Assembly (NCBI GenBank): GCA_000469685.2
Contig: LS997563.1
Coordinates: 30,509,397 to 30,573,396 of the forward strand
Length of the DNA: 64,000 nucleotides
Direction of reading: 5' to 3'
Source: Haemonchus contortus
Taxonomy: Eukaryota; Nematoda; Chromadorea; Rhabditida; Trichostrongylidae
Of this stretch, positions 13,301 through 22,000 are shown piece by piece. Each line of letters starts with the position of its first letter. The first letter of the stretch is position 1. The translations under genes were made by a program, and so were the position numbers. The notes beneath the pieces are model-generated. The model did no database searches. It saw only the letters and a program-made list of their open reading frames with translations, and was not told where the DNA came from.

Positions 13301-16300
13301 ATGACTGGCACGCTTTATCCAGAGCATATATGGCACAGCTGAAACGGGGATTTACATGTTAGCAAGCGACGTGTGATTTGCCGGACCATACTTTGTAGCC
13401 ACCCTGTAGTACTGTATTCAACTTAGAATTTGTAGTAGGTTTAATCGTACCTGGCTTCTTCTAGTGCTGTCTGGACAGCGTTTTCGATAGTCTTTCCATC
13501 TCCTTGGAGCGCATCCGGAATAGGACATGCTAGAACAGTTCCTGCTTCCAATCCCAAGGTGTCCGACATTTCTCAAAATTGGAAGAGATGTATAATGATT
13601 ACACCATTTGGTCAAGAAAATTTGTTGATACCCATATTTCTGACGACGTCGGCAAGATCTTCGGTGCAGAATTGTCCTTTGGCTTCTGTTTCTTGTGTAA
13701 AAAAGCCAGGAAACACATTACGTTTACCAAAGACTATGCAGTTCACCGAGTGCGTTTCCTAAAAAGATGGTTAGCTCATATATGTAGCAATGGGAAATAT
13801 AAAATGAGTTTTTACCAAAAATTCGACCGTTTTGGGGATGTCCAATATGCTCTTCACTCCCGCACAAACCACAGTCACAGGTGTGCGCATTAATTCGATG
13901 AGATCGGCTGAGATGTCCAGTGCTGAAATTAATTGGCCACTTCCCAATTGGAGTTCATTAAGTCTCTTGAATTCGAATCATTATTTCAAAGTTTTATTTG
14001 AAACCCTTATTTCGTTGGTACGAACTTTGGTCAACTCCTCGATGAACACCGCCAATACCGCCAGTGGCGAATACCCGAATCCCAACCATGTGGGCAAGAT
14101 ACATTGTTGCGGCGACCGTTGTCCCTCCAATCAGACCCTGAAGTGCTTAGAGATCTGAGGGACCAGGCAATTACGCGATATAAGGAAAAGAAAACTGAAA
14201 CTTCATGTTATAAGTTCCTTTTCGTGTACGATCTACAAGCCAGTTTAGACAATCCTACCTTGTTGAGAGCGTAAGGAATGTCTCTCCGAGACACTTTTAC
14301 CGACTCCCTGGATTCCGCGATTCTAGTCAAATGTTCGCTTGAAAGGCCAACATGAATTTTTCCATCCAGAAGAGCAATAGTAGCTGGTTCACACCCTTCA
14401 CTTCGTACAACATCCTCCAACAACTTAGCTGTTCTGAAATTTTTCTCAAGTGTGTGGAACCATAAAAATGAACTTCACAATGAATGAAAGAAAAGGACAC
14501 TCAAATCACTATTATCACTAAGATATCATTTCCATAGGGCGGAGGTGGTGTAGTGGCAAGTGGCGCACTACATCACACGTACGGTAAGGGGGTCGAATCC
14601 CTGTTCGATACCCGCCTAGGTCAACCAAGCCTTCCATCCCTCCGGGTTCGGTTAATTGATACCAGACTCGCCTGGGAAGATAAAGGCACTGACTTGCACA
14701 TCGGCTGGCCACCGCAAGTCATTGTATAGGCCACAACATACGCACTCATTACGCCACTACGATTCTGAATGGAAGTCGAGTGCGGGGGCGCATCTCTCAG
14801 ACGGGATTGATTAACGCAAAAAACTTTATCCTTTATCCTTTTACCATTTCCATCCCAGAGAAAGAAATGACGCCTCTGATTAGTGAAAGCTATGTGTAAA
14901 ACACTGTCCCATCTATTCCAGTCCAGGAAGATGCAAGGAAATTAAGTGGCTTCAGCACAAGTACGGGTTCAGAGACCCAACCGAGACCCAAGTTTTTTCC
15001 ATAGCTCGCCATCTTGTGAGTGTGGCGATGTTCCTGGCCTCGTTCTACGGAGAATGTCCGTTGCGCGCGTCCGTCGAAAGTAGGTCACCCCGCTCACTTC
15101 GCACCCCCTGAGGTCTCGAGATGACATTACAGTACCACCAAGTGTCACTGGAGCGAACGGTTTGCTTTTGTCCATGTTATCTTCTCGTTGGGCTGACTGC
15201 CGTGGACCAAGCGCAAATCGTATGCCTCACTGACAACTGCGACATCTGTCAAGCATCGCGGGCTGACCTGACGCATGCGACGGCTGCGGCATGACCCAGT
15301 TTCGACGGACGCGCGCAACGAAGCGCACCCGTACATATAACGTATCTCTAAAACTTCTAACTCCAGAATATCCAGACCGAACTTGATCCACACGTCCCTT
15401 ACCTTCAAAAATCTCAAAGGTCAAGGATATCCTCTCATATTTTCTAATTTGTCCACGTTGCTAAGATTTCCTCTAGTATAGTAATACATACGCTTGTAGA
15501 CACAGTTCACGATAATTTCGCGGTATCTATTTTAAATGAAAAAATGGAAGCCATGGCGCAAAACAGTGCAAGGGTGGAGGAGAAAGGGCGAAAACTGTTG
15601 GATTCTTGGAAATGTAAGATTCAAAAAAGAAGCAAGAAAGGGGGTTGTACGAGATGTCCATCTGGGTGTCTCTCATTTGGGCACATTATTCGTATCGTCA
15701 TGTGAATAGTGCAGTAATAAAACAGGCCGGATAACAGGGCCACTTTGAATGTGCATTACCGGTTTCGGAGCCCTTGTTACGCCCTGCCTGGGCCGTTTTT
15801 TTGTGGCCCAACCACGGCCCTTGGGATGCACTATCTTGGGAACTAAAGATTCATTCTCGTGGAGAATCTCAGGAACCATTTTCATCATGTACTGTGCCTT
15901 TAAGCGAACCAATCGAACCCTAGCCTAATGAGCCCTTTTTTATGGACGGGTTATTTAGAACCTAGGGTAGCCAGTTGCTTTTAGAAACTATCACTAAGAG
16001 AAACACCATTTGCTCTATAAACTCAATTGGGTGATTTTCCATAAATCTTCTGTGGAAAACGGAAAGCAAACGTGGCAAAGCAGAAAACGTTTCTCAATTG
16101 ACTAGTATCTTCCATTACAACTCTATTTGCACTACCTAGGCCTACTCAACCTTTGAAAGCAACTTTTCTGCCTGAAAACTCTGCTTTTCTCGTAACGTGG
16201 GGGTTTTTCATGAACGGATTTTTCAGAACCTTTCATCCCTTCCACTACTGTCTTCATTTGTTTACCTTTTTGCTAATACTTCCTCCATTCATCGCAATTT

Positions 16301-16845
16301 CCTTTTTGTAGTATACTTGTGCTTTTTTCTATTTTCTACCTCAATTAAACACTCTTACGCTACTTCTTCTGCCTTAAGAGGTGACTCACGGACATGTGAT
16401 TACGTGCCTATATTTAAGTAACATTATTCAACCACAGATGGAGAATTAACTACATGGTTAATCTTGAATAGCTTATGTATGCCATTTGGGAAATAAACAA
16501 AGTGATCCAGGCATGAGAGCCGATCTTTGGATTATCCCTGATGATACCTACATGTTCCTGACAGTCAGCGCGTTACAATAAATGGCTTAGAAACACTATA
16601 AACTGCGGTGTGAGGGACCATGGTCCACATCGTCGAAAATCTGCATAATCGAATAGAAGTTCTTTTTTACAAACTCACTCTAGATTGTTGGGATACGGTA
16701 GGCCATGAGTAATTACAGTACTTTCGAGGGCGACGACGCCTTTTTTCGAAGCTAAGGCTGAACGTACAGCAGAGGAAACAACTATCGGAGAAGGAAGAGT
16801 TTGTAGCCGTCTGCATAGCACAATGGAAAGACGACTGAGACTCAT
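1313..16845 (-). CDS. Bifunctional pseudouridine-5'-phosphate glycosidase / pseudouridine kinase
   Basis: Pseudouridine catabolism: the PfkB-type kinase phosphorylates pseudouridine and the glycosidase splits pseudouridine 5'-phosphate to uracil and ribose 5-phosphate. Seventeen exons were joined by eye (minus): 16679-16845, 14259-14433, 14026-14137, 13816-13922, 13632-13758, 13451-13571, 10957-11042, 10766-10902, 10642-10698, 10511-10590, 4705-4786, 4477-4605, 4304-4418, 2820-2954, 2648-2768, 1520-1606, 1313-1457. They total 1983 nt (660 aa) and all phases agree. Glycosidase domain about 35-320: [10 protein letters not shown] (residues 39-48), [29 protein letters not shown], and CAGVKS whose lysine (about 175) matches the family Schiff-base lysine. 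A basic linker follows (about 320-342). Kinase domain about 342-650: [11 protein letters not shown] and VSGAGDS, with the catalytic Asp near 612. The N-terminus is Arg/Ser-rich without acidic residues, so mitochondrial import is possible; there is no SKL-type tail. Donors of exons 3 and 7 (GTTCGT, GTTAGT) are weak but in phase. No stops or frameshifts were seen. Confidence 0.93.
2955..4303. other. Intron 13 of the fusion gene, no further feature
   Basis: This 1.35-kb intron lies between the exons ending with the HKK and beginning with the AWFEPTD motifs. Short open frames on both strands (for example 3624-3911 minus, 3068-3277 plus) have no recognisable domains. I see no repeat with clear ends. 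Confidence 0.5.
5650..6373. mobile_element. Foldback/MITE-like element with 124-bp inverted arms
   Basis: The arms 5650-5773 and 6250-6373 are reverse complements over 124 bp with one substitution seen, separated by about 476 bp. They begin AGATTGGCTTCATATTGC and end with a CACTATCAGTG palindromic stretch. The spacer contains a short tandem duplication (GGTGGACGC.CAGAGGAAGG units near 6030-6085) and codes for nothing I recognise. It sits in the 5.7-kb intron 10 of the glycosidase-kinase gene. I could not find a clear target duplication, so the exact ends and superfamily are unknown. Near-identity of the arms suggests a young insertion or gene conversion. Confidence 0.7.
7173..9791 (+). mobile_element. 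5'-truncated RTE-type non-LTR retrotransposon with 18-bp target duplication
   Basis: An 18-bp direct repeat (GTAAGGAATCACATGCAC) lies at 7173-7190 and 9774-9791 and brackets the element. The retroelement sequence itself runs 7191-9773. It starts inside the endonuclease domain, as expected for incomplete target-primed reverse transcription. It lies in intron 10 of the glycosidase-kinase gene, on the opposite strand. Perfect target duplications imply recent insertion. Confidence 0.85.
7191..9737 (+). pseudogene. RTE endonuclease/reverse transcriptase, N-terminally truncated, altered catalytic motif
   Basis: The open frame can be read from 7047, but retroelement-like sequence begins only at the target duplication, so the first ~48 codons are host DNA. 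The C-terminal half of the APE-type endonuclease is present (VGDFNA, GSDHRLV), without the N-terminal catalytic part. The reverse transcriptase follows with [30 protein letters not shown] and [10 protein letters not shown]. The usual F/Y-A-D-D box reads SVDD ([10 protein letters not shown]), changing two of four residues beside the catalytic aspartates. A C-terminal RTE region follows to the TGA at 9735-9737. There are no stops, so the copy looks young but is unlikely to be active. Family members normally have a full endonuclease of roughly 200 or more residues before this point. Confidence 0.85.
9792..10510. other. Remainder of intron 10, no feature recognised
   Basis: Between the RTE 3' target duplication and the exon ending at 10511 I see only short open frames and no repeat with defined ends. 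Confidence 0.4.
11070..11330 (-). repeat. Dispersed repeat, related to 20400-20650
   Basis: Translated on the minus strand this stretch shares a diverged peptide pattern ([23 protein letters not shown]) with 20421-20640 on the plus strand. The two are therefore copies of one repeat in opposite orientation. It may be a decayed mobile element; I do not recognise the family. It sits in intron 6 of the glycosidase-kinase gene. Confidence 0.45.
12128..13406 (-). mobile_element. Tc1/mariner-superfamily transposon, 1279 bp, TA-flanked
   Basis: Terminal inverted repeats start CAGGGTGGCTACAAAGTATG at 12128 and end as the reverse complement at 13406. They match over about 26 bp and are flanked by TA on both sides (12126-12127, 13407-13408). 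The element lies in intron 6 of the glycosidase-kinase gene in the same orientation as the gene. The transposase inside is broken. Confidence 0.88.
12240..13311 (-). pseudogene. Tc1/mariner transposase, frameshifted and with stops
   Basis: The N-terminal helix-turn-helix region lies at about 13040-13250 ([20 protein letters not shown]). The first catalytic Asp is in WTDEK near 12830. The second is in QQDWAPAHG near 12545, followed by a PSNSPDHNP box with the third acidic residue near 12445. The spacing between second and third Asp is about 32 residues as read. In-frame stops occur at 12483-12485 (TGA) and 12468-12470 (TAG), probably replacing Trp codons, and the reading frame shifts at least twice upstream. 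The C-terminus reads through to about 12240. It is non-functional. Confidence 0.85.
14534..14870 (+). mobile_element. tRNA-derived SINE, best-preserved copy
   Basis: The head has RNA polymerase III promoter boxes: an A box TGGTGTAGTGG at 14546-14556 and a B box GGTCGAATCC at 14591-14600. A body follows (CCAAGCCTTCCATCCCTCC, ACCAGACTCG, GCACATCGGCTGGCC, ACTACGATTCTGAATGGAAG) and then a T/C-rich tail. The same order recurs at least a dozen times in the window. It lies in intron 1 of the glycosidase-kinase gene. Confidence 0.85.
15061..15318. repeat. 19-bp GC-rich inverted repeat pair
   Basis: TTGCGCGCGTCCGTCGAAA at 15061-15079 is the exact reverse complement of 15300-15318, 220 bp away. It lies in intron 1 of the glycosidase-kinase gene. 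The region between is GC-rich and has no coding signal I recognise. These could be terminal repeats of a small element, but no target duplication is evident. Confidence 0.6.
15505..15930. repeat. Dispersed repeat shared with 27670-28150
   Basis: Both stretches begin ACAGTTCACGA, carry a purine-rich middle (GGAGAAA..GGCGAAAA) and contain GCCCTTGTTAYGCCCC-like sequence before a CGGGTT/GGGTT turn. They are diverged copies of one unidentified repeat in the same orientation. Confidence 0.45.
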
Positions 16846-16858
16846 TCACTTGCCAACT

Positions 16859-16869
16859 ACTGAAAAAAA
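16859..16869 (-). promoter_or_regulatory. Probable spliced-leader trans-splice acceptor of the fusion gene
   Basis: On the minus strand a TTTTTTTCAG tract ends 14 nt before the ATG at 16845, and an in-frame TGA lies just upstream of that ATG. A strong acceptor with no upstream exon in reach fits spliced-leader addition in nematodes. The sequence is seen; the function is inferred. Confidence 0.6.
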
Positions 16870-17019
16870 CATTCAATCAATAGGGGCCATGAACAAAACA
16901 AATCAATAGGCAACCAATTTCAAGGGGAGCTGATCGTGTACGCTTGAAAGCACTTGAACAACGGAACAGAAGCACTTAAAAGAAAACTGTGATTGATTGG
17001 AATATTGCATCGGAAGCAG

Positions 17020-17880
17020 TGGGGATGGTGTGGGGGCTACGGCTGCACACTACGACGTGGAATTAATTAGAATTCATGATCGATTCTCAACCATTCCGCT
17101 CTAGCATTACATCCCTCCGAGATCAGTTAATTGGTACTAAGCTAATTTGGGACGACGAAAGTGTTGACTGTACATCCCACAAGTAATTTAATTATGTATA
17201 CCACATTCGTATTCAACTACCGCTACGATCATGAATGAACGTAGAATACAGAAAAAATCTCAGAAACGTTCCTGATTAACCTCAAAAGACTTCATCTTAC
17301 AGTAGCGCTCAAAAGTCTTCGGTGAAATGGTTCTTCAGCCGTACTTTTCAATCGTAACTCCTTTCCTACTGGATCTAGTCATGCGAAATTTCTATATTTG
17401 GAGCGTGGATGTATTGTGATTATTTACCACTATTGTCGTGCGATCTGATCATGTTCCAGATGTTCCAAAGGGCATGAAAATAAAATCAACTGGAAATACA
17501 GATGATGACCCTTCTATGTAGAATCTCCTTCCCTTTTGTCATGTTTAAAGTAAACGAGCAGTAATGCCGAACACCCTAGAGGAGAAAAACGTACATAAGG
17601 TGTGAATAAGTGCAGACGTCAACAACTTTAGTTTTAGCAAATCTGCTACCGCAACAAACACCTTGCTCTATCTGTGAATATTGTAGCTTTGCACTCAAAT
17701 AGTGTTGGGTAGGGTGAAATATGCTCTAGTTTAACATATCCTAATTTTGCGCAATTCAGTCTACTAAGAAAAAAGTTATGAGCGAAAAAGTGTCAAAGCA
17801 TTTCACCGAAGACTTTTGAGCGCTACTGTATATCCTTCCATCATATTCAAATAAATATTAATCAGAGAAAGAGAAAGATA
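17020..17880 (+). mobile_element. Degenerate SINE split by a TA-flanked MITE
   Basis: The SINE body is seen at 17100-17297 (ACATCCCTCCGAGATCAGTT, AATTGGTACTAAGC, GATTAACCTCAAAAGACTTC), with the tail resuming at 17831. The MITE at 17300-17828 interrupts the 3' tail. The head is poorly conserved. Confidence 0.65.
17300..17828. mobile_element. MITE with 30-bp terminal inverted repeats, family shared with 32479-32984
   Basis: Both ends read CAGTAGCGCTCAAAAGTCTT onward as perfect inverted repeats of about 30 bp, flanked by TA (17298-17299, 17829-17830). The interior is non-coding and aligns along its length with the reverse complement of 32479-32984. The TA target points to the Tc1/mariner superfamily. 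Confidence 0.85.
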
Positions 17881-18444
17881 AAGATCCAAGTTGTCAAAAT
17901 CCAGAAAAAAAATCCAGAAATTTTTACTATTGAACGACAGTAAATAGTAAACAATCAGGAATACCAATCATCTTTAGTGCTGATACTCTGTAGTAAACAA
18001 GATTGCCAATGTCTAAGGGCGAATCTGTCTTATGTTTGTACACTTCACGCTGATTGTTAGTTAGGAACTATTGAGAAACCACGGAACAAATGAAAAAAGG
18101 AACAGAAATGTCCAGCTCAAAAGAATAACGCCAACAAAAAGAAGTTATGTGTAATGAACGATAGAGACGTCGTATTGATATGGAAAAGGCGAAACGTGAG
18201 CGGCCACCGCTTATCTGTGTGATATAGACGATGGCGTTCGGGTCAGTTTCCTTCACACCACACGTTTGTGAACAGAACATCTCCACCAGCAGCTGCTTTT
18301 TCCTACTGATCCGTTCTGGATGTGTTAATACTTCATAAATCTCTTGCTTTTCTGTTCTTCAGAATGTCTAAGCAACAACATGGACTTGCGCTTTGTAACC
18401 TCGATTCTAGGGTCATGATTTTCGTGTGAACGATATGATCTTTG

Positions 18445-18720
18445 ATAGTGATCAATCCATCACAGAGGTTCGCATCCCATCCAATTCCCGTTTAGAATCG
18501 TGGTGGCGGTTTGAATGGCTGTTCAATAATACAATACAATGAGTGGGCTATATAATAAATTGCTGTGGCCAGTTCAAGTCAGCGATTTTTTCCTCCCTGA
18601 TCAGCCTAATACCGCTCAATCGACCCAGGAGGGATAGAGAGCCTGCTTAATCCAGGCGGGTATCGATCTGGGATTCGAAGAGAGGACCTCTCGTCTTCTG
18701 CTTAAAGCAGCTGAGACCAT
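18445..18720 (-). mobile_element. SINE copy, reverse orientation
   Basis: On the minus strand it shows the GGTATCGATCTGGGATTCG-side head region, the CTCCTGGGTCGATTGAG body and the ACGATTCTAAACGGGAATTGG tail of the SINE family. It is diverged. Confidence 0.6.
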
Positions 18721-19034
18721 CAAAAACAGTACTTAAGATTATGATGTGAACCCATTCTGATAAATTCATTGGCTTGATTTTGGCTTCTTTTGGGATGATC
18801 TGTACAATCGAGAGTCACCATCCAATGAATCCATCATGCATCAAATAGCAGTTTGATAAAGACCCTTGCAAAGAGTGATGCTTCCTATTTTTTAGCCGAG
18901 CCTTCAACCACACAGATATTTGTGACTAGCCTATTATGGCTCTGATATTATTTTATTTCTATCAGAGAGGTATCATACTTGAGAATGTCGAATCACCATT
19001 TTGTACCATGTAATGAGTTGAATCAAAGATTATA

Positions 19035-19040
19035 TTTATT
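19035..19040 (-). terminator. Polyadenylation signal of the Srv receptor gene
   Basis: AATAAA on the minus strand lies 6 nt after the TAA stop at 19047-19049. This is a plausible but tight 3' processing signal. Confidence 0.6.
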
Positions 19041-19046
19041 CACGAT

Positions 19047-22000
19047 TTATACAGTATAAACGCTATGCATTGAATGAGGTAGACTTGAAGACGACTTGAA
19101 TTTGAGGAATTTCGTCCGGAATGTCGACGACAAGGACAAGAGAAGCCATGGATTTGCTAGGGCAAAACTGTCGGCTGATAACGTAAGCATGATGATTACA
19201 AGTGCATGAGCGTCCGTTTGTAAAGGGAACACATTCAAAGCCAGCATGCACTGAAACGAATTTACTTTTGTCATATTTGCAGTAACGGTACGGTAGCGAA
19301 TATTCAGGGGAAACAAATGAAAGAAGGGTTTCACAAGAAATCGTAATTTTTCCGTCGCTATTGCTGTGGTTTTTCTATGAATCATTCAAAGATTACTTAA
19401 AATCATTTTTGTGCGATGTAACAAAAAAAATTAGAAAAGGATCGCTTGAGGAATAATGCTGTAGCCCTAGCTTACAGTCTCACAGCTATTATTTAAGGGT
19501 GATTTTCATGACAGGGTTCGTTCAAATCTGAAGAAGAAGGGATAACGTTCGAAGTCCGGTACCTGAAATATCGTCATGGAAATGATGGCGAGTGTGAACG
19601 CTGACGAGTAAACCAGAAGATTCAACTGCAGTCGACGAGCCATGGCAAACTGTTGATCGAAAATCTGTAAAGAATTGGAAGAATAAGATTTCAAAAATAG
19701 TGAAGCGCTTTGTGTGGCATGTGCCCTTGTTTCGAATCTTTCGAGTGGTTTCTGAGGTAAATATGTATGTCCATAAGAGTGCTGCGAGGGTTGACTACAT
19801 TCCTCCTAGGAGAAAAGCACTTGGAATAAATTTGGCACCATAGAATTATCCTTTGTTCTCTGAATGGTGATGTCACGAATTTTGATAGAAATAGGAGAGG
19901 TCTTTTCATAAAAAATTGCGATGTTGAACTGGCAAAAAACTGGATCAACTACTCTACTATTTTATACCGAGAAATAAAGCTAGCACTATGCAGTGGCCCA
20001 AAGAATGGTTCTTTCATTTGCAAGCTTGCCTTTGTCATTTTATGCTTGCCTTAAAAGCAACCCAGAACGATCTTTCCCTTTGTTTACTACTTTCCGTGAA
20101 TAATAAAACTTTCTGAAGCGAATTTTGTTAGCACTGAGTGTTTTGTATCCACACTCTACGCCATGGAATTATCACCGGAAGCGAAAAAAACCGTTTCAAG
20201 GATTTTTTTCCCAAACATCCTTCTATCCTGCTTCGAAAGCTATTTGGGCTTTCAAAAGCCAGGGACAAGCTAACTAAGAATGAATGGTTTCGATGGCATA
20301 AATTGGCCATGGTCCTATTAACCGCATTACCAATCAAACACTTTTATTCTCAGTACGATAGATCCTCACCGACTAGAGCTGCCCATAAGGGGAGGCGATG
20401 GGAGACGGGTACGAACGGTTTTGTGTAATCGATCCGCGGCTGTCGCGGACCATTTGCCTCGTTATAACAGTCCTAGTGTTCTTCATACAGCTCGATCGCT
20501 ATGCGATTATTACTTTTGGGATGATTCTACTGTTAGTTCTTTTGTTCCTGAATTTCTTACTTGCTGCTGCATTCTGCTACATTTCTTCGCGGGCGGTGTC
20601 TCTCTCGCCGCGATGCGACCATTTCGTTCCTGCTGCACCACACCCGGGTGCGATGGTTATTATGGGGATATTACTGTTAGGTGTAAGCAAATTATTTTGA
20701 GCATTCACGATGGAGGGAACGTTCCCATGTGTTCAGACCAAACTCCTTTTAATGGCAACCAAACGAGCTTATTATTAGACACGCGTGCGAAATGTCCGCA
20801 TATGTAGACCGTGGGTAACATTGAAGTAGCCTGTGGCGTTCAAAAAGTAAAGTCGAACATACTTGATTGGACTGAAAGAGAAGGAAAATGCTGAAATATT
20901 TCAAAATAGAGCAGTCTTTCCTATGTCGAGTTTGAGAAAGAGCGAGGCTAGAGCATCTTGCAGAATTTTGACGAATTCGTGGTCCAAAGATGCCACTTTC
21001 TTAAACTGCTGCTGTTGTTACTTCAAGTTTGACGATTACCGAGCCTCTTGGGTTATGAGCCTGGTGTTCTCAAGACTTTTATACCTTAACCAGTCGGGCC
21101 GCCCAGCTAACGCCGGGCTTCCCTCCTTCTTAAGAGTTCGCCCGGCTACGCCGGGCGCTCCCCCTTGTGAGAAATTTGCTATGCGTAAATAACCCTTCGG
21201 ATTCTTTTTCTTTGAAAGCTCTACACCCTCATATTAGCTTCGAATTAAGAGTGATTTTTTCTGTAAGCCATCTTCGCTGTGTCCGAATGGAACATCGCAT
21301 AATATCACAAAGGCGCTTATTCAAAGAAAAAAAAAGTATTCAGAGGACTTCATCGCGGCTGAGTCTACTATGTTAGCTACCATCAATGTTCCCAGCCAGC
21401 TCCCTGTGCCTCCAAGTTTCAACGGTCTGGAACCGAACTAACGGTATCCATTCACACCCAGCCCTTTGGAATGGAATTTAGTCTTGCATCCTGTCATCAG
21501 TGTTCATATCCGCCTCTTGTATTCCTACCGAGTTTGGTCGCTCTAGGTCCATTTTGACATTTCTCTGCAAGCCTCGCCCGTGGAGGAGTTATGATTTTCC
21601 GCTCGAACCCCACCCATTGTGGGCGGAGTCCGGTCCTGCCACCCAGCATAAGTGTTCCCATCCCGCCGCCTGTGCTCATGCCAAATTTGAACTTTCTAGG
21701 TTCACAGGGACAGGAGTTATGAATTTCTGCCCAAACCTCGCCCCTTGTGGGCGGAGTCCGGTTTTGCTACCCACCATAATTGTTACCATCCTGCCGCCTG
21801 TACTCCTACCAAATTTGAACGCTAGGTCCACGGGGACTACAGTTATGATTTTTCGCACAAACTCCGCCCCCTGTAGGTGGAGTCCGGCCCCGCCACCGAA
21901 TATGAGTGTTCTCATGATGCCGCCTGTTCTCTTACCAAAGTTGAACGCTCTATGTCCAAGTTTAAGTCTTTCACACAAGCTCCGCCCCTTGTGGACGGAG

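Noticed and set aside
12460..13311. 283-codon minus frame as an intact host gene
   Set aside because: It is one frame through a frameshifted Tc1/mariner transposase between clear inverted repeats.
14541..14605. SINE head as a functional tRNA gene
   Set aside because: A and B boxes are present but no acceptor or anticodon stems pair; it is tRNA-derived only.
14518..14712. Minus-strand open frame in the SINE
   Set aside because: The same peptide-like pattern recurs wherever the SINE occurs; it is the reverse translation of a tRNA-derived head.
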